Made by a program: the position numbers and the translations under genes. A stretch of 37,602 nucleotides of DNA from Acidobacteriota bacterium. Its GTDB lineage: Bacteria; Acidobacteriota; Terriglobia; UBA7540. Positions 24,316 through 31,899 of the stretch are shown here, piece after piece. The stretch covers positions 1-37,602 of the forward strand of contig PLSX01000183.1 of assembly GCA_003165315.1 (NCBI GenBank), read 5' to 3'. How positions within the stretch are numbered: position 1 is the stretch's first letter; each line of letters starts with the position of its first letter. The notes below the pieces were generated by a model that did not search any database, was not told the origin of the DNA, and worked only from the letters and a program-made list of their open reading frames with translations.

Positions 24316-25911
24316 ATGAGCGACTACAACTTCCTGATGGAAAGCCGGCTCTCCCCGGAACAGTACGCGGTACTGACCTTGATCAGCCGCCTGGCCGCCG
24401 AGCACGGGCAAAGTCTTTACCTTGTAGGTGGCGCTGTGCGCGATCTCACCTACGGACAGCAGGTGGTGCGCGACCTCGACTTTCTCGTCGAAGGTTCACC
24501 CCAACGAATCCTGCGCGCGCTCCCGACTGGTGAATCCAGTAAAGCCAGTCGAGGCGCAAGGGAACCGATTTCAGATCCCTCCCTGACCCTGGACTACCAG
24601 GAATTTGACGAACATTTCCACTCCGCTGAACTCGTATTTTCGAGTGGCGTGCGGGCCGAGTTATCAATGTGCCGGGAAGAGATCTACTCACGACCCGGGC
24701 AGAGGCCAGAGGTTCGTCCCGCCATGGTCTTTGATGATTTAAAAAGGCGGGATTTTGCCATCAACGCCATGGCCGTTTCGCTTCATCCCAATTCGCGCGG
24801 ACTCCTGCTGGATCCCACCAACGGCGCGGGCGACATCGAACGGCGTGAGATTCGCGCACTGCAATCACGCTGCTTTGTTGACGATCCTTCGCGCATCTTT
24901 CGTTTATTGCGCCTGGCAATTCGGCTCGATTTTAGCCCCGACGAGCGTACCCAGCGCTGGCTGGACGGGGCGCTGGCCGATGGCGCTTGGGAACGACTGG
25001 ACGCGAACCAACAGGCGCGGGAGCTTGCCGCCATCCTGCGTGAGGATCAGCCTGACCGCGTCATCAGAATGCTTTCTGACCGGAAGCTGATTGGCGGGCT
25101 TGATAAGAAGCTCACCTCTGTGCATTTCGCCTATGAGCGCTTTGCGCGAATCCGCAATGTTTTGCAAAACGCTCCCGGCGCTGATCCCTTCCTGCTGAAT
25201 TTCCATTCCCTCGTGGAAAAAATGGGAGGAGAGCACAAAGCACGCTTTGCCAAAAAGATCATTCGGGAAGCCAAGGCCATCAAGCTGGCGCTCGGCATTG
25301 AGCATGACGCCAAGAAGCTTGATCATGTGCTTGGTGGCGACAAGGCTGCGTTGCCCAGCCAGGTTTATAAAATTCTTTCACCCCAGCCACGGCCGCTGCT
25401 TTTTTACGTCTTGGCCAGCACAAAAAGCGCCAAAGTGCAGAACCGTATTAAGAGCTTCCTGTTTAAATTCCCAGAGATTCGTGCCAAGCTGCCGCGAGCA
25501 GAATTGCAGGCCCTTGGGGTTAAGGCTGGCGCAGAATTTGAGCGCATCATCGCCCAGATCTTCGCGATGCAACTGGATGGGAAGATCAAGTCTCATCCCC
25601 AACTTATGAAGGAGATGCGGGAGCTGGCCGGAATCAAGGAGCCTCCGCCTCCACCGCCTCCTCCCCCTGTCCCTGCGCCCAAGAAAGGGAAGGGCAAAGG
25701 AGCTGTTGCCGCTCCGCCACCTACAGCTGCACAGAAGGGGAAGCCGGCGGCCGGTGCTGCGAATGCAGGAGGTCCTCCAACACCGGTAAAGACGGGAGCA
25801 AAATGGGGTCAGGCAAGAAGCGCGGCGGCAAAAGCTGAACCCAAGCCCACTGCGGCATCCCATCGCGCACACAAGTCGCAATCCGCGAAAAAGAAGTTGA
25901 AGAAGCGGTGA
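24316..25911 (+). CDS. CCA-adding/poly(A) polymerase-type nucleotidyltransferase with a Pro/Ala/Lys tail
   Basis: A 531-residue class II nucleotidyltransferase. The active site is LVGGAVRDLTYG followed by DLDF, the GGxxRD and DxD pair; RRDFAINAMA and the SRIFRLLRLAIRLDF segment follow as in CCA-adding enzymes, then a helical body to about residue 435. No HD phosphohydrolase domain is seen. The last roughly 90 residues (about 443-531) are low-complexity: a run of nine prolines, Gly-Lys and Ala-rich blocks, and a basic end (SAKKKLKKR). The tail is not part of the family and may bind RNA. The role is tRNA 3' CCA repair or RNA tailing; sequence alone does not separate these. It lies 36 bases after the recombinase. 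Confidence 0.82.
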   Translation: MSDYNFLMESRLSPEQYAVLTLISRLAAEHGQSLYLVGGAVRDLTYGQQVVRDLDFLVEGSPQRILRALPTGESSKASRGAREPISDPSLTLDYQEFDEHFHSAELVFSSGVRAELSMCREEIYSRPGQRPEVRPAMVFDDLKRRDFAINAMAVSLHPNSRGLLLDPTNGAGDIERREIRALQSRCFVDDPSRIFRLLRLAIRLDFSPDERTQRWLDGALADGAWERLDANQQARELAAILREDQPDRVIRMLSDRKLIGGLDKKLTSVHFAYERFARIRNVLQNAPGADPFLLNFHSLVEKMGGEHKARFAKKIIREAKAIKLALGIEHDAKKLDHVLGGDKAALPSQVYKILSPQPRPLLFYVLASTKSAKVQNRIKSFLFKFPEIRAKLPRAELQALGVKAGAEFERIIAQIFAMQLDGKIKSHPQLMKEMRELAGIKEPPPPPPPPPVPAPKKGKGKGAVAAPPPTAAQKGKPAAGAANAGGPPTPVKTGAKWGQARSAAAKAEPKPTAASHRAHKSQSAKKKLKKR

Positions 25912-26329
25912 CCGGGGCGGGATCGCGAAAGATCGGTTAATCATTCTATCGGGCCATTGGAAAATAGTCGATATTCTATCTCGAATTGGTGCATAATACC
26001 TCCACCAAGGGTAGTCCAAGCAAAGCATTGCAAACTGATCGGCGAGCGTAGCGGTGACCTGTAGTCAAGGTATGCAGATCTTCCAACTCAACTTCGCCAA
26101 GGTCGCGGATTTGTATGTTCTGTGCGAAGGACTGACAAGGTGAAGGGTCAGTGGCTCGAATAATTTTTTCGTAGAAGTGAGCAATTGTGACCGGACACAA
26201 GATCACCGGAAATGTTCCAATTGCACCGTGGAGATTCTTGGCAAGCCTTTCCAAATTGCCAGCGTAAAGGGCAGCGGACTTACTAAAGTACAACCTAGTG
26301 CGCCAGAACTAACGGTCGAGGGTATGATA
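25912..26329. other. 418-base gap with a coding remnant similar to a gene at 36.5 kb
   Basis: Most of this gap shows nothing recognisable. A reverse open frame (25976-26293, 105 codons, TTG start) has a protein-like composition but no known motif. In the forward frame leading into the next gene, bases 26234-26257 encode ILGKPFQI and match 20 of 24 bases of 36500-36523, which encode ILGKPFQV in the 2Fe-2S protein. The differences fall at third codon positions or give a conservative change, so this is likely a decayed coding fragment rather than the true start of the downstream gene. Confidence 0.4.
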
Positions 26330-27106
26330 ATGGTTGAACTAAATGCCTGGCCGCGCGCTTTCACTGTGGCCGCCCTGCTCGCCGTCACATTGGGCCCGCC
26401 CCCCAAACTATTGGCACAGCAGACGCCGCAGGCGCAGCCCCCAGCAGCATCAGTGCAATCCCAAACTCTACTCGCTGAAGCTCCTGTCACCGCCACAACC
26501 CACCCAACTCCGGATCCCAACGTTCCAAAAGACGACCGAATCCTCTGGACGCTACCCAACTACTTGACAGTAGAAAATGCCTCGACACTGCCTCCATTGA
26601 CACCTGGAGGAAAATTCAAATTAATTGCCAGGGACACTTTCGATCCAGTTACGATCGGCTTTATCGGTATTGAGGCAGGCATCAACCAGGCTAGCAATAC
26701 CGATCCCTCATTGAGGCAGGGGCTTAAGGGCTATTCCAAACGATACGGGTTGGCATTTGCCGACAACGCGATTGGGAACTTCATGACTAGCGCGGTTTTT
26801 CCCACATTGCTACACGAAGATCCGCGATTCTATCAGATGGGCCAAGGAGGCTTCCTCCACCGTGCATGGTATGCCGGGTCAAGAGTCTTGATTACGCGCT
26901 CAGACGCGGGAAAGAACCAGTGCAACTACTCTGAATTCCTGGGCAATATCGTGGCGGCAGGAATCTCCAACGCCTACCATCCCGGGCCCCGAACACTGGG
27001 CAGCAATCTCAATATTTTTGCAACTCAAATGGTATGGGACGCCGTCAGTTACGAGATGAAAGAATTTTGGCCGGATCTTCACCATTTAGTTGCGCACCAC
27101 CACTAA
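26330..27106 (+). CDS. Exported protein of unknown function, acidobacterial type
   Basis: The frame is open from 26177, but the ATG at 26330 has GAGGG (26318-26322) 7 bases upstream and opens a signal peptide (MVELNAWPRAFTVAALLAVT, cleavage likely near LLAQQ). The 258-residue product has a Pro/Ala/Gln-rich linker (about 28-75), then a conserved-looking domain with LPNYLTVENAS, FKLIARDTFDPVTIGF, FPTLLHEDPRFYQMG, SRVLITRSDAGKNQCNYSE and GNIVAAGISNAYHPG. I recall similar sequences in Acidobacteriota genomes as hypothetical proteins; no function is known to me. The repeated aromatic and Gly pattern could suit an envelope-associated protein. No close neighbour shares its strand and spacing. Confidence 0.65.
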   Translation: MVELNAWPRAFTVAALLAVTLGPPPKLLAQQTPQAQPPAASVQSQTLLAEAPVTATTHPTPDPNVPKDDRILWTLPNYLTVENASTLPPLTPGGKFKLIARDTFDPVTIGFIGIEAGINQASNTDPSLRQGLKGYSKRYGLAFADNAIGNFMTSAVFPTLLHEDPRFYQMGQGGFLHRAWYAGSRVLITRSDAGKNQCNYSEFLGNIVAAGISNAYHPGPRTLGSNLNIFATQMVWDAVSYEMKEFWPDLHHLVAHHH

Positions 27107-27312
27107 ATGACTCATCACGCCTTCGAATACCCTCACACACCCAAAGAAGACTATTAGCCGGAATTCTCACCGGGGACAAGCCGCCAATCTGTGTGGATAA
27201 AGGAGGAGCCAATGACTGTTTGCCTTTCCATTTGCATCAACTACATCTAATTGCAAATCACGTGGCTTGTCCAAACGCTCGGGCAGCTTGAGGGTGAGGC
27301 GGTAAAACTCCG

Positions 27313-27627
27313 TTATCTCACTATCAACCCTTCGGTCGCATATGTAATGACCATTTGACCTGTCGTCGTTAGCATGACGGGTCTGTTAGGTATAAGCTCA
27401 AAAGATGGGGGGGAGTCAATTCCGATTCGGAAGGTCGCAAAATCCCCTCCTGTGGCGAGTACCAATCCATGAAGCCACTCAGGGCCATCCATCTCTGGTG
27501 TTCTGCTTCTGCTCTGCGATTCATTATTCGGGATAAGGGCAAACAGCCTCACTCCAGCGCTGACCAAATCATCCCTCAATTGGGAGTTGCTTACCCTTCG
27601 GCAACAGAAACCAAGGAGATGTGCAGT
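27313..27627 (-). pseudogene. Fragment resembling the C-terminal half of a VWA-type domain
   Basis: A reverse open frame of 104 codons, lacking a normal start, reads LRDDLVSAGVRLFALIPNNE and then GPEWLHGLVLATGGDFATF. This resembles the strand and helix after the metal site in von Willebrand A-like proteins of Acidobacteriota (…SGVRLFAL… L…A..TGG…). The MIDAS-bearing front half is missing and an in-frame stop lies upstream at 27628-27630. It is probably a decayed remnant. The rest of the 760-base gap (27107-27866) shows no other gene. Confidence 0.3.
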
Positions 27628-27866
27628 TTACATCCACGATCCGGCGGCTATTATAACTCCATCATCATTTTCTACAACCCTGATTGCGTTGCCAGGAAGG
27701 ATGGTGGGGCGCGGGAGCGGAAATTGACGTTTGCGCGTTCTGGGCCCGTTTCGGCTGATGGCATGCGGCCCATCGGCTCAGAATTAAAACGATCGTTCCA
27801 GGTATATTATTAGAGAGTGAAGAATCAGCGATTGGTCGAAATTCAGGATCAAGCATTCGAGATGGT

Positions 27867-30272
27867 ATGGTGAATCTGCGGCGCGAACTTGAAGAAACGC
27901 TCCCTGCTGGCGTCATCATAAGCTGCAGAAACATCAAGGTGGTGACCGGGTGGTGGTGCGCCTTGAGTGTGCTTTTGGCGTTGTTCCTCGTCCCTGTCCG
28001 ACTCTGTGCCCAAAGCAACATGGGAGAGTTAAGGCTTAAGGTTAGCGATCCCACAGGGCAGGGAGTAAGAAGCCATGTGGGGCTGGTTAGTCAGGTGAAC
28101 CAGTTCAGCAACACGTATGAGACTGATGCTAGCGGAATTCTTGATGCCAAGCTATTGCCCTTTGGTGTCTATCAAATTCATGTCGAACGTCAGGGCCTGG
28201 CGTCCTTTGCCGGTTCTTTGGAGATCCGCTCGGTTATCCCGATTGAGTATGACGTCAGGCTTGTTCTTGCTCTTCCCACTACGGCCATTGTGGTGAACGG
28301 CCAAGCCACCGTGATCGATCCCCATCGGGTGGGCGACATCAATCGAATCGGCTCCCAGACCATTCAAACCCGCGAAACATCCATCCCTGGCCGGTCGGTT
28401 GTTGACCTTGTCAACTCGCAGCCCGGTTGGTTGTACGAAGGCAATGCCGTTTTGCACCCCCGCGGCTCCGAATACCAAACACAGTATGTGGTGAACGGGG
28501 TTCCGCTGACTGATAACCGTTCGCCCAGCTTTGGACCTGGTATCGATGCGGATGATGTTCAATCCCTTGGCATCTACACCGCCAACTTTCCCGCTGAATA
28601 TGGCCGAAAAATGGGTGGCGTGGTGGAGATGAGCACCCTCAAGGATTCCCGCAGAGGGTGGCACGGTAAAGTGGTGGCCACAGGGGGCAGCCTGGCATCG
28701 GCAAATGGGTACGGACTGGCGCAATACGGCTGGGGGAAAAATACACTGGGTATCAGCGGCGCTGGCGGAACCACGGACTGGTACGGGAATCCAGTCGTCC
28801 CGCAGGACTACACCAACACTGGCACAACGTCCGACTTTGCCGTGAATTATGACCTTGATTTGACTGATCGCAGTTGGCTAAGCGCGACCATTCGTCACGG
28901 TCGGTCCGGATTCGAGGTTCCGAATGAGCAGGTGCAGGAGGCAGTGGGGCAGCGGCAGGATCGCAGCAACCAGGAATTTATGGGCATTTTGTCGTTCCAG
29001 CACATCTTCAATGCCAATGTCGTGGGCGATTTCCACGCCCTGTTACGGCAGGATTCGGATGACTTTTGGTCCAATGCACTTTCCACCCCCATTATCGCTT
29101 CTCAGCGGCGCGCGTTTCATGAGGAGTACATGAAGGCCATCCTGGCGGTTCACCACAACGTGCAGGAGTGGAAAGCCGGGGTGGAGGCGGACTTTACCCC
29201 CCTTCATGAAGGTTTTAGCGACACCATCACGGATTTCACTCAGTTTGGCCCCGGAACGCCTGGTTCGTTCAGTTTCTTTAGCAGAGGGCACGACAATGAG
29301 CAGGCTGTGTTCGTTCAAGACAACATGCGCCTGGGAAAGTGGAGCCTGACAGCGGGTTTGCGGTGGGACCACTACCACCTTTTGCTGGATCAGAATGCCG
29401 TCAGCCCCCGCCTGGGAGTCTCCCGGTATTGGCACGGGGCCAACATGGTGCTGCACTTCTCCTACGACCGGATATTTCAAACCCCGGCCTTAGAGAACAT
29501 TCTGCTATCAACTTCACCCCAAGTGGTCAGTCTTGACCCCAATTTCCTGCGTTTGCCGGTCCAACCCTCGCGTGGGAACTACTATGAGGCAGGCTTTACC
29601 AAGGGCCTTTATGGCAAGTTCAGGCTGGATGGGAACTACTACCGCCGATATGTGAACAACTACGCCGACGACGACTTGCTGCTGAATACTTCCGTCAGCT
29701 TTCCCATCGCCTTTCGCAAGGCGGAAATCTATGGAGCGGAAGGGAAGCTTGATCTTCCCGCCTGGGGGCGCTTTACGGGCTTTGTAAGCTATTCCTACCA
29801 GGTGGGTTTCGCCTATTTACCTGCCACGGGCGGGCTCTTCCTGGGGGACCAGGATATCAATTCGAATATCGAGGGCACGGGCCGGTTTTGGGATTCGCAG
29901 GATCAGAGAAACACCTTGCGAACCCGCTATCGGGTCAGGCTCACCCGGCGTGCGTGGGTGGGAGTTGGCGCTGAGTATGGCAGTGGCCTGCCTGTGGAGT
30001 TCGAAGGTACATTGGATGAAGCCCTCGCCGAATATGGCCCAGCCGTAGTCGATCGTGTCGATCTGGCCCGAGGCCGGGTACGGCCCCAGTTTTCGCTCGA
30101 CGCTTCCGTGGGAAGCGACCTTTATCGTAGCGATCGCTTCACCCTGGGCCTACAGGGGGATATTGAGAACCTCAATGACCGGCTCAACGTTATCGACTTC
30201 GCCGGCCTGTTCTCCGGGAACGCCATCGGACCGCCGCGCAGCGCCTTTGTTCGATTGCAAACGGACTTTTAG
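27867..30272 (+). CDS. TonB-dependent receptor-like outer-membrane protein with a carboxypeptidase-regulatory-like domain
   Basis: An 801-residue protein. A hydrophobic export signal lies at about residues 28-48 (WWCALSVLLALFLVPVRLCA), somewhat far from the ATG at 27867, so a later start such as one of the GTG codons near residue 25 is possible. Residues about 52-135 form a carboxypeptidase-regulatory-like beta domain, about 150-270 a plug domain (YVVNGVPLTDNRSPSF, then VQSLGIYTANFPAEYGRKMG), and the rest a beta barrel rich in aromatic strands that ends in Phe (VRLQTDF), as outer-membrane proteins do. No clear TonB box is visible. The substrate is unknown; such receptors in this phylum are often linked to polymer or siderophore uptake. 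Confidence 0.82.
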   Translation: MVNLRRELEETLPAGVIISCRNIKVVTGWWCALSVLLALFLVPVRLCAQSNMGELRLKVSDPTGQGVRSHVGLVSQVNQFSNTYETDASGILDAKLLPFGVYQIHVERQGLASFAGSLEIRSVIPIEYDVRLVLALPTTAIVVNGQATVIDPHRVGDINRIGSQTIQTRETSIPGRSVVDLVNSQPGWLYEGNAVLHPRGSEYQTQYVVNGVPLTDNRSPSFGPGIDADDVQSLGIYTANFPAEYGRKMGGVVEMSTLKDSRRGWHGKVVATGGSLASANGYGLAQYGWGKNTLGISGAGGTTDWYGNPVVPQDYTNTGTTSDFAVNYDLDLTDRSWLSATIRHGRSGFEVPNEQVQEAVGQRQDRSNQEFMGILSFQHIFNANVVGDFHALLRQDSDDFWSNALSTPIIASQRRAFHEEYMKAILAVHHNVQEWKAGVEADFTPLHEGFSDTITDFTQFGPGTPGSFSFFSRGHDNEQAVFVQDNMRLGKWSLTAGLRWDHYHLLLDQNAVSPRLGVSRYWHGANMVLHFSYDRIFQTPALENILLSTSPQVVSLDPNFLRLPVQPSRGNYYEAGFTKGLYGKFRLDGNYYRRYVNNYADDDLLLNTSVSFPIAFRKAEIYGAEGKLDLPAWGRFTGFVSYSYQVGFAYLPATGGLFLGDQDINSNIEGTGRFWDSQDQRNTLRTRYRVRLTRRAWVGVGAEYGSGLPVEFEGTLDEALAEYGPAVVDRVDLARGRVRPQFSLDASVGSDLYRSDRFTLGLQGDIENLNDRLNVIDFAGLFSGNAIGPPRSAFVRLQTDF

Positions 30273-30584
30273 CGGAGTGAAGTCTTATGCGCACCTACGC
30301 AAGGCCGCAATTTCATCTCTTCCACATCTCGAATCCCAAATCTCCGATTCTCCCCGCCACCCCCAGAATTGCCTATTCCCAGAATGCCGCCACAAGCATG
30401 CCGGCATAACAGGCAAGCCCTGAGCCCATGAGCGCTAACTTAAGCAGTTTGCATCGTCCAAAACCGCGTAGCAGCGAAAGAGCATGGTCCATGGCGCAAG
30501 CCTTGGGATTACGCATCAAGGGAGAATTTGTGAGCCACGTGCGTGGCGACAGAAGAATCCTGCTTGTTCGGTTGCGAAGATACC

Positions 30585-30770
30585 GCCCCTATCGGGGCTT
30601 GCGTGGTTTTCTCCTGTTCATTCTCCCATGGCTTTCGCCGTGGGCTACATTATGGCGCCCGCAGTCGCGGGCTCGGGAGAACTCCGACCCCTCAAGCTAG
30701 CGCCCCGCCTCTGGGGTCATGGGCAGGATCTCTGGTTGTCCCGTCCATGTAGGTGTCCCTCCTTTGGGAC
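30585..30770. repeat. Cluster of REP-like hairpins
   Basis: Perfect or near-perfect stems follow one another. H1 30585-30598 is GCCCC-TATC-GGGGC. H2 30625-30644 is CCCATGGC-TTTC-GCCGTGGG with one G-T pair. H3 30657-30672 is GCCCGC-AGTC-GCGGGC. A wider GACCCC/GGGGTC pair spans 30686-30691 and 30713-30718. H4 30755-30770 is GTCCC-TCCTTT-GGGAC. Three stems have 4-base loops. The arrangement resembles dispersed palindromic elements mobilised by REP-associated transposases, but no such gene is present. The rest of the 537-base gap 30273-30809 shows nothing else clear. Confidence 0.5.
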
Positions 30771-30809
30771 CCAGATTCCGTCCAGCGGGTTAAAAGGTGC
30801 TCGACATGG

Positions 30810-31577
30810 TCACTTTCGGAGCTTGCGGAGATCGCCCCAATTATCCCACCAAGCCACCGCACAGCAGAGCAACGCGAGCAGGAGTGCCACGCTCAAGAAG
30901 AAACACGCTTCGTCCAGCGATGGCCGAAAAGGCTGGAAAGGGCCGCGCTCTGAAAATAAAACGATGGATATAGCGCTGATCAAGAAAGCTGCGAGGACAC
31001 GGAGCGTCCACTTTCTCGCTGATCTCAATCGTGCTTGGGCTGCTTCCACCATATCCGAGATATCATCATTGTTAAGGTCATCCTTAAAACCGTCGGCAGA
31101 TTCTTCGTCGCCAGAATCTTCCGCACCGCGCACTGGAATCTTCTCAAACCACGCGAAAAACTCTAAGTCCTTCTGCATCCAAAGGGGAAATGCGAGTTTC
31201 TTCTCGTTTTCATCACGCGGAATGAGTATTTCCGTCTCACCACCTCGATTGGTCAAAATTTCGCGCTCCGCAATCTCGTCGCGTCGAAGTCTACGCGTTG
31301 ACCATAATCGCCGCACCGTGATGGCGTCAGCCTCAAGAATGACTTTGTAGCGAAAAGTGGCAAGAAGCAGTCCGGCGCCCGAGAGAACAGAGAAGACTGT
31401 TTCATAAGTCCGGAGTCCGGCGCTCGCGTGCGAAGATGTCCAAAGCATCCAGGGCAGCCCGACGATTAAACCGGTACCCACGATAATGAAGGATATTCGA
31501 TTGGAAATTGACGGTAAGTAAGTTCGTGGGTAGCTGGGCAGACCGAACGTCTTCTTCTTCGTCCCATGTGGGTGCAT
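30810..31577 (-). CDS. Membrane protein with a bacterial PH-like domain
   Basis: The frame is open to 31673, but the ATG at 31575-31577 has GGAGGA 8 bases upstream and gives 255 residues. Two hydrophobic spans near residues 30-75 (FIIVGTGLIVGLPWMLW and VLSGAGLLLA) are followed by a beta-rich domain (YKVILEADAITVRRLW, then RRLRRDEIAEREIL) typical of bacterial PH-like membrane proteins. An acidic linker (EDSGDEESADGF) leads to two more spans near the C-terminus (LRVLAAFLISAISIVLF and CFFLSVALLLALLCCAVAWW). The role is unknown. It diverges from dnaE and lies next to the hairpin cluster. Confidence 0.6.
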   Translation of the reverse strand: MHPHGTKKKTFGLPSYPRTYLPSISNRISFIIVGTGLIVGLPWMLWTSSHASAGLRTYETVFSVLSGAGLLLATFRYKVILEADAITVRRLWSTRRLRRDEIAEREILTNRGGETEILIPRDENEKKLAFPLWMQKDLEFFAWFEKIPVRGAEDSGDEESADGFKDDLNNDDISDMVEAAQARLRSARKWTLRVLAAFLISAISIVLFSERGPFQPFRPSLDEACFFLSVALLLALLCCAVAWWDNWGDLRKLRK

Positions 31578-31814
31578 GACAAATTCCTCCGCCGGTGAAA
31601 GGCTACCACTTTGGAGTGTAGCAGGGTGGCCATAGCGAGCGCAGGTCTGGCTCTCCGCTTTTCGGACTCGCATTATCCCAATGACGGACGGGCGAAATCA
31701 ATCTGAATTACCGCGCCAGCCCGCCAAATCCCGCCACCGCCATCCAGGGTCTCGATGCATCGAACCGCCTTCGCAGGTGCGGTATTCCGGCCCCTAATGC
31801 CTGAAATTGTGAAG

Positions 31815-31862
31815 CCGACAACGTCCTGTCCTTAACTGGCGACTGCGGCCCCGACAACGTCC
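31815..31862. repeat. 12-bp direct repeats upstream of dnaE
   Basis: CCGACAACGTCC occurs exactly twice, at 31815-31826 and 31851-31862, 36 bases apart, within 90 bases of the dnaE start. They could be binding sites for a regulator or a simple duplication. The rest of the 322-base gap 31578-31899 holds only the -10-like site listed next. Confidence 0.4.
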
Positions 31863-31885
31863 ACATCGGGAGGACCATTTTCTGC

Positions 31886-31891
31886 TACAAT
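31886..31891 (+). promoter_or_regulatory. -10-like TACAAT just before dnaE, possible leaderless start
   Basis: TACAAT ends 8 bases before the dnaE ATG. If it is the -10 box, transcription would begin at or within about 3 bases of the start codon. There is no Shine-Dalgarno within 15 bases of the ATG, consistent with a leaderless mRNA. No good -35 hexamer is visible at the expected place. Confidence 0.35.
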
Positions 31892-31899
31892 CTCTCTGA

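Noticed and set aside
25976-26293. 105-codon reverse frame in the gap before the secreted protein
   Set aside because: The residue mix is protein-like, but it needs a TTG start, has no ribosome site and matches no family I know; too weak to call a gene.
27526-27540. ATTCGGGATAAGGGC, nearly repeated at 36817-36832
   Set aside because: One short match with a one-base gap between two distant non-coding regions; no further similarity around it, so probably chance.
27469-27813. 114-codon forward frame before the TonB-type receptor
   Set aside because: Overlaps the VWA-like remnant on the other strand and has no recognisable domain or ribosome site.
30484-31350. 288-codon forward frame opposite the PH-like membrane protein
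   Set aside because: It runs antisense to a frame with clear membrane spans, PH-like strands and a good ribosome site; its own product is Ser/Arg-rich with no domain.
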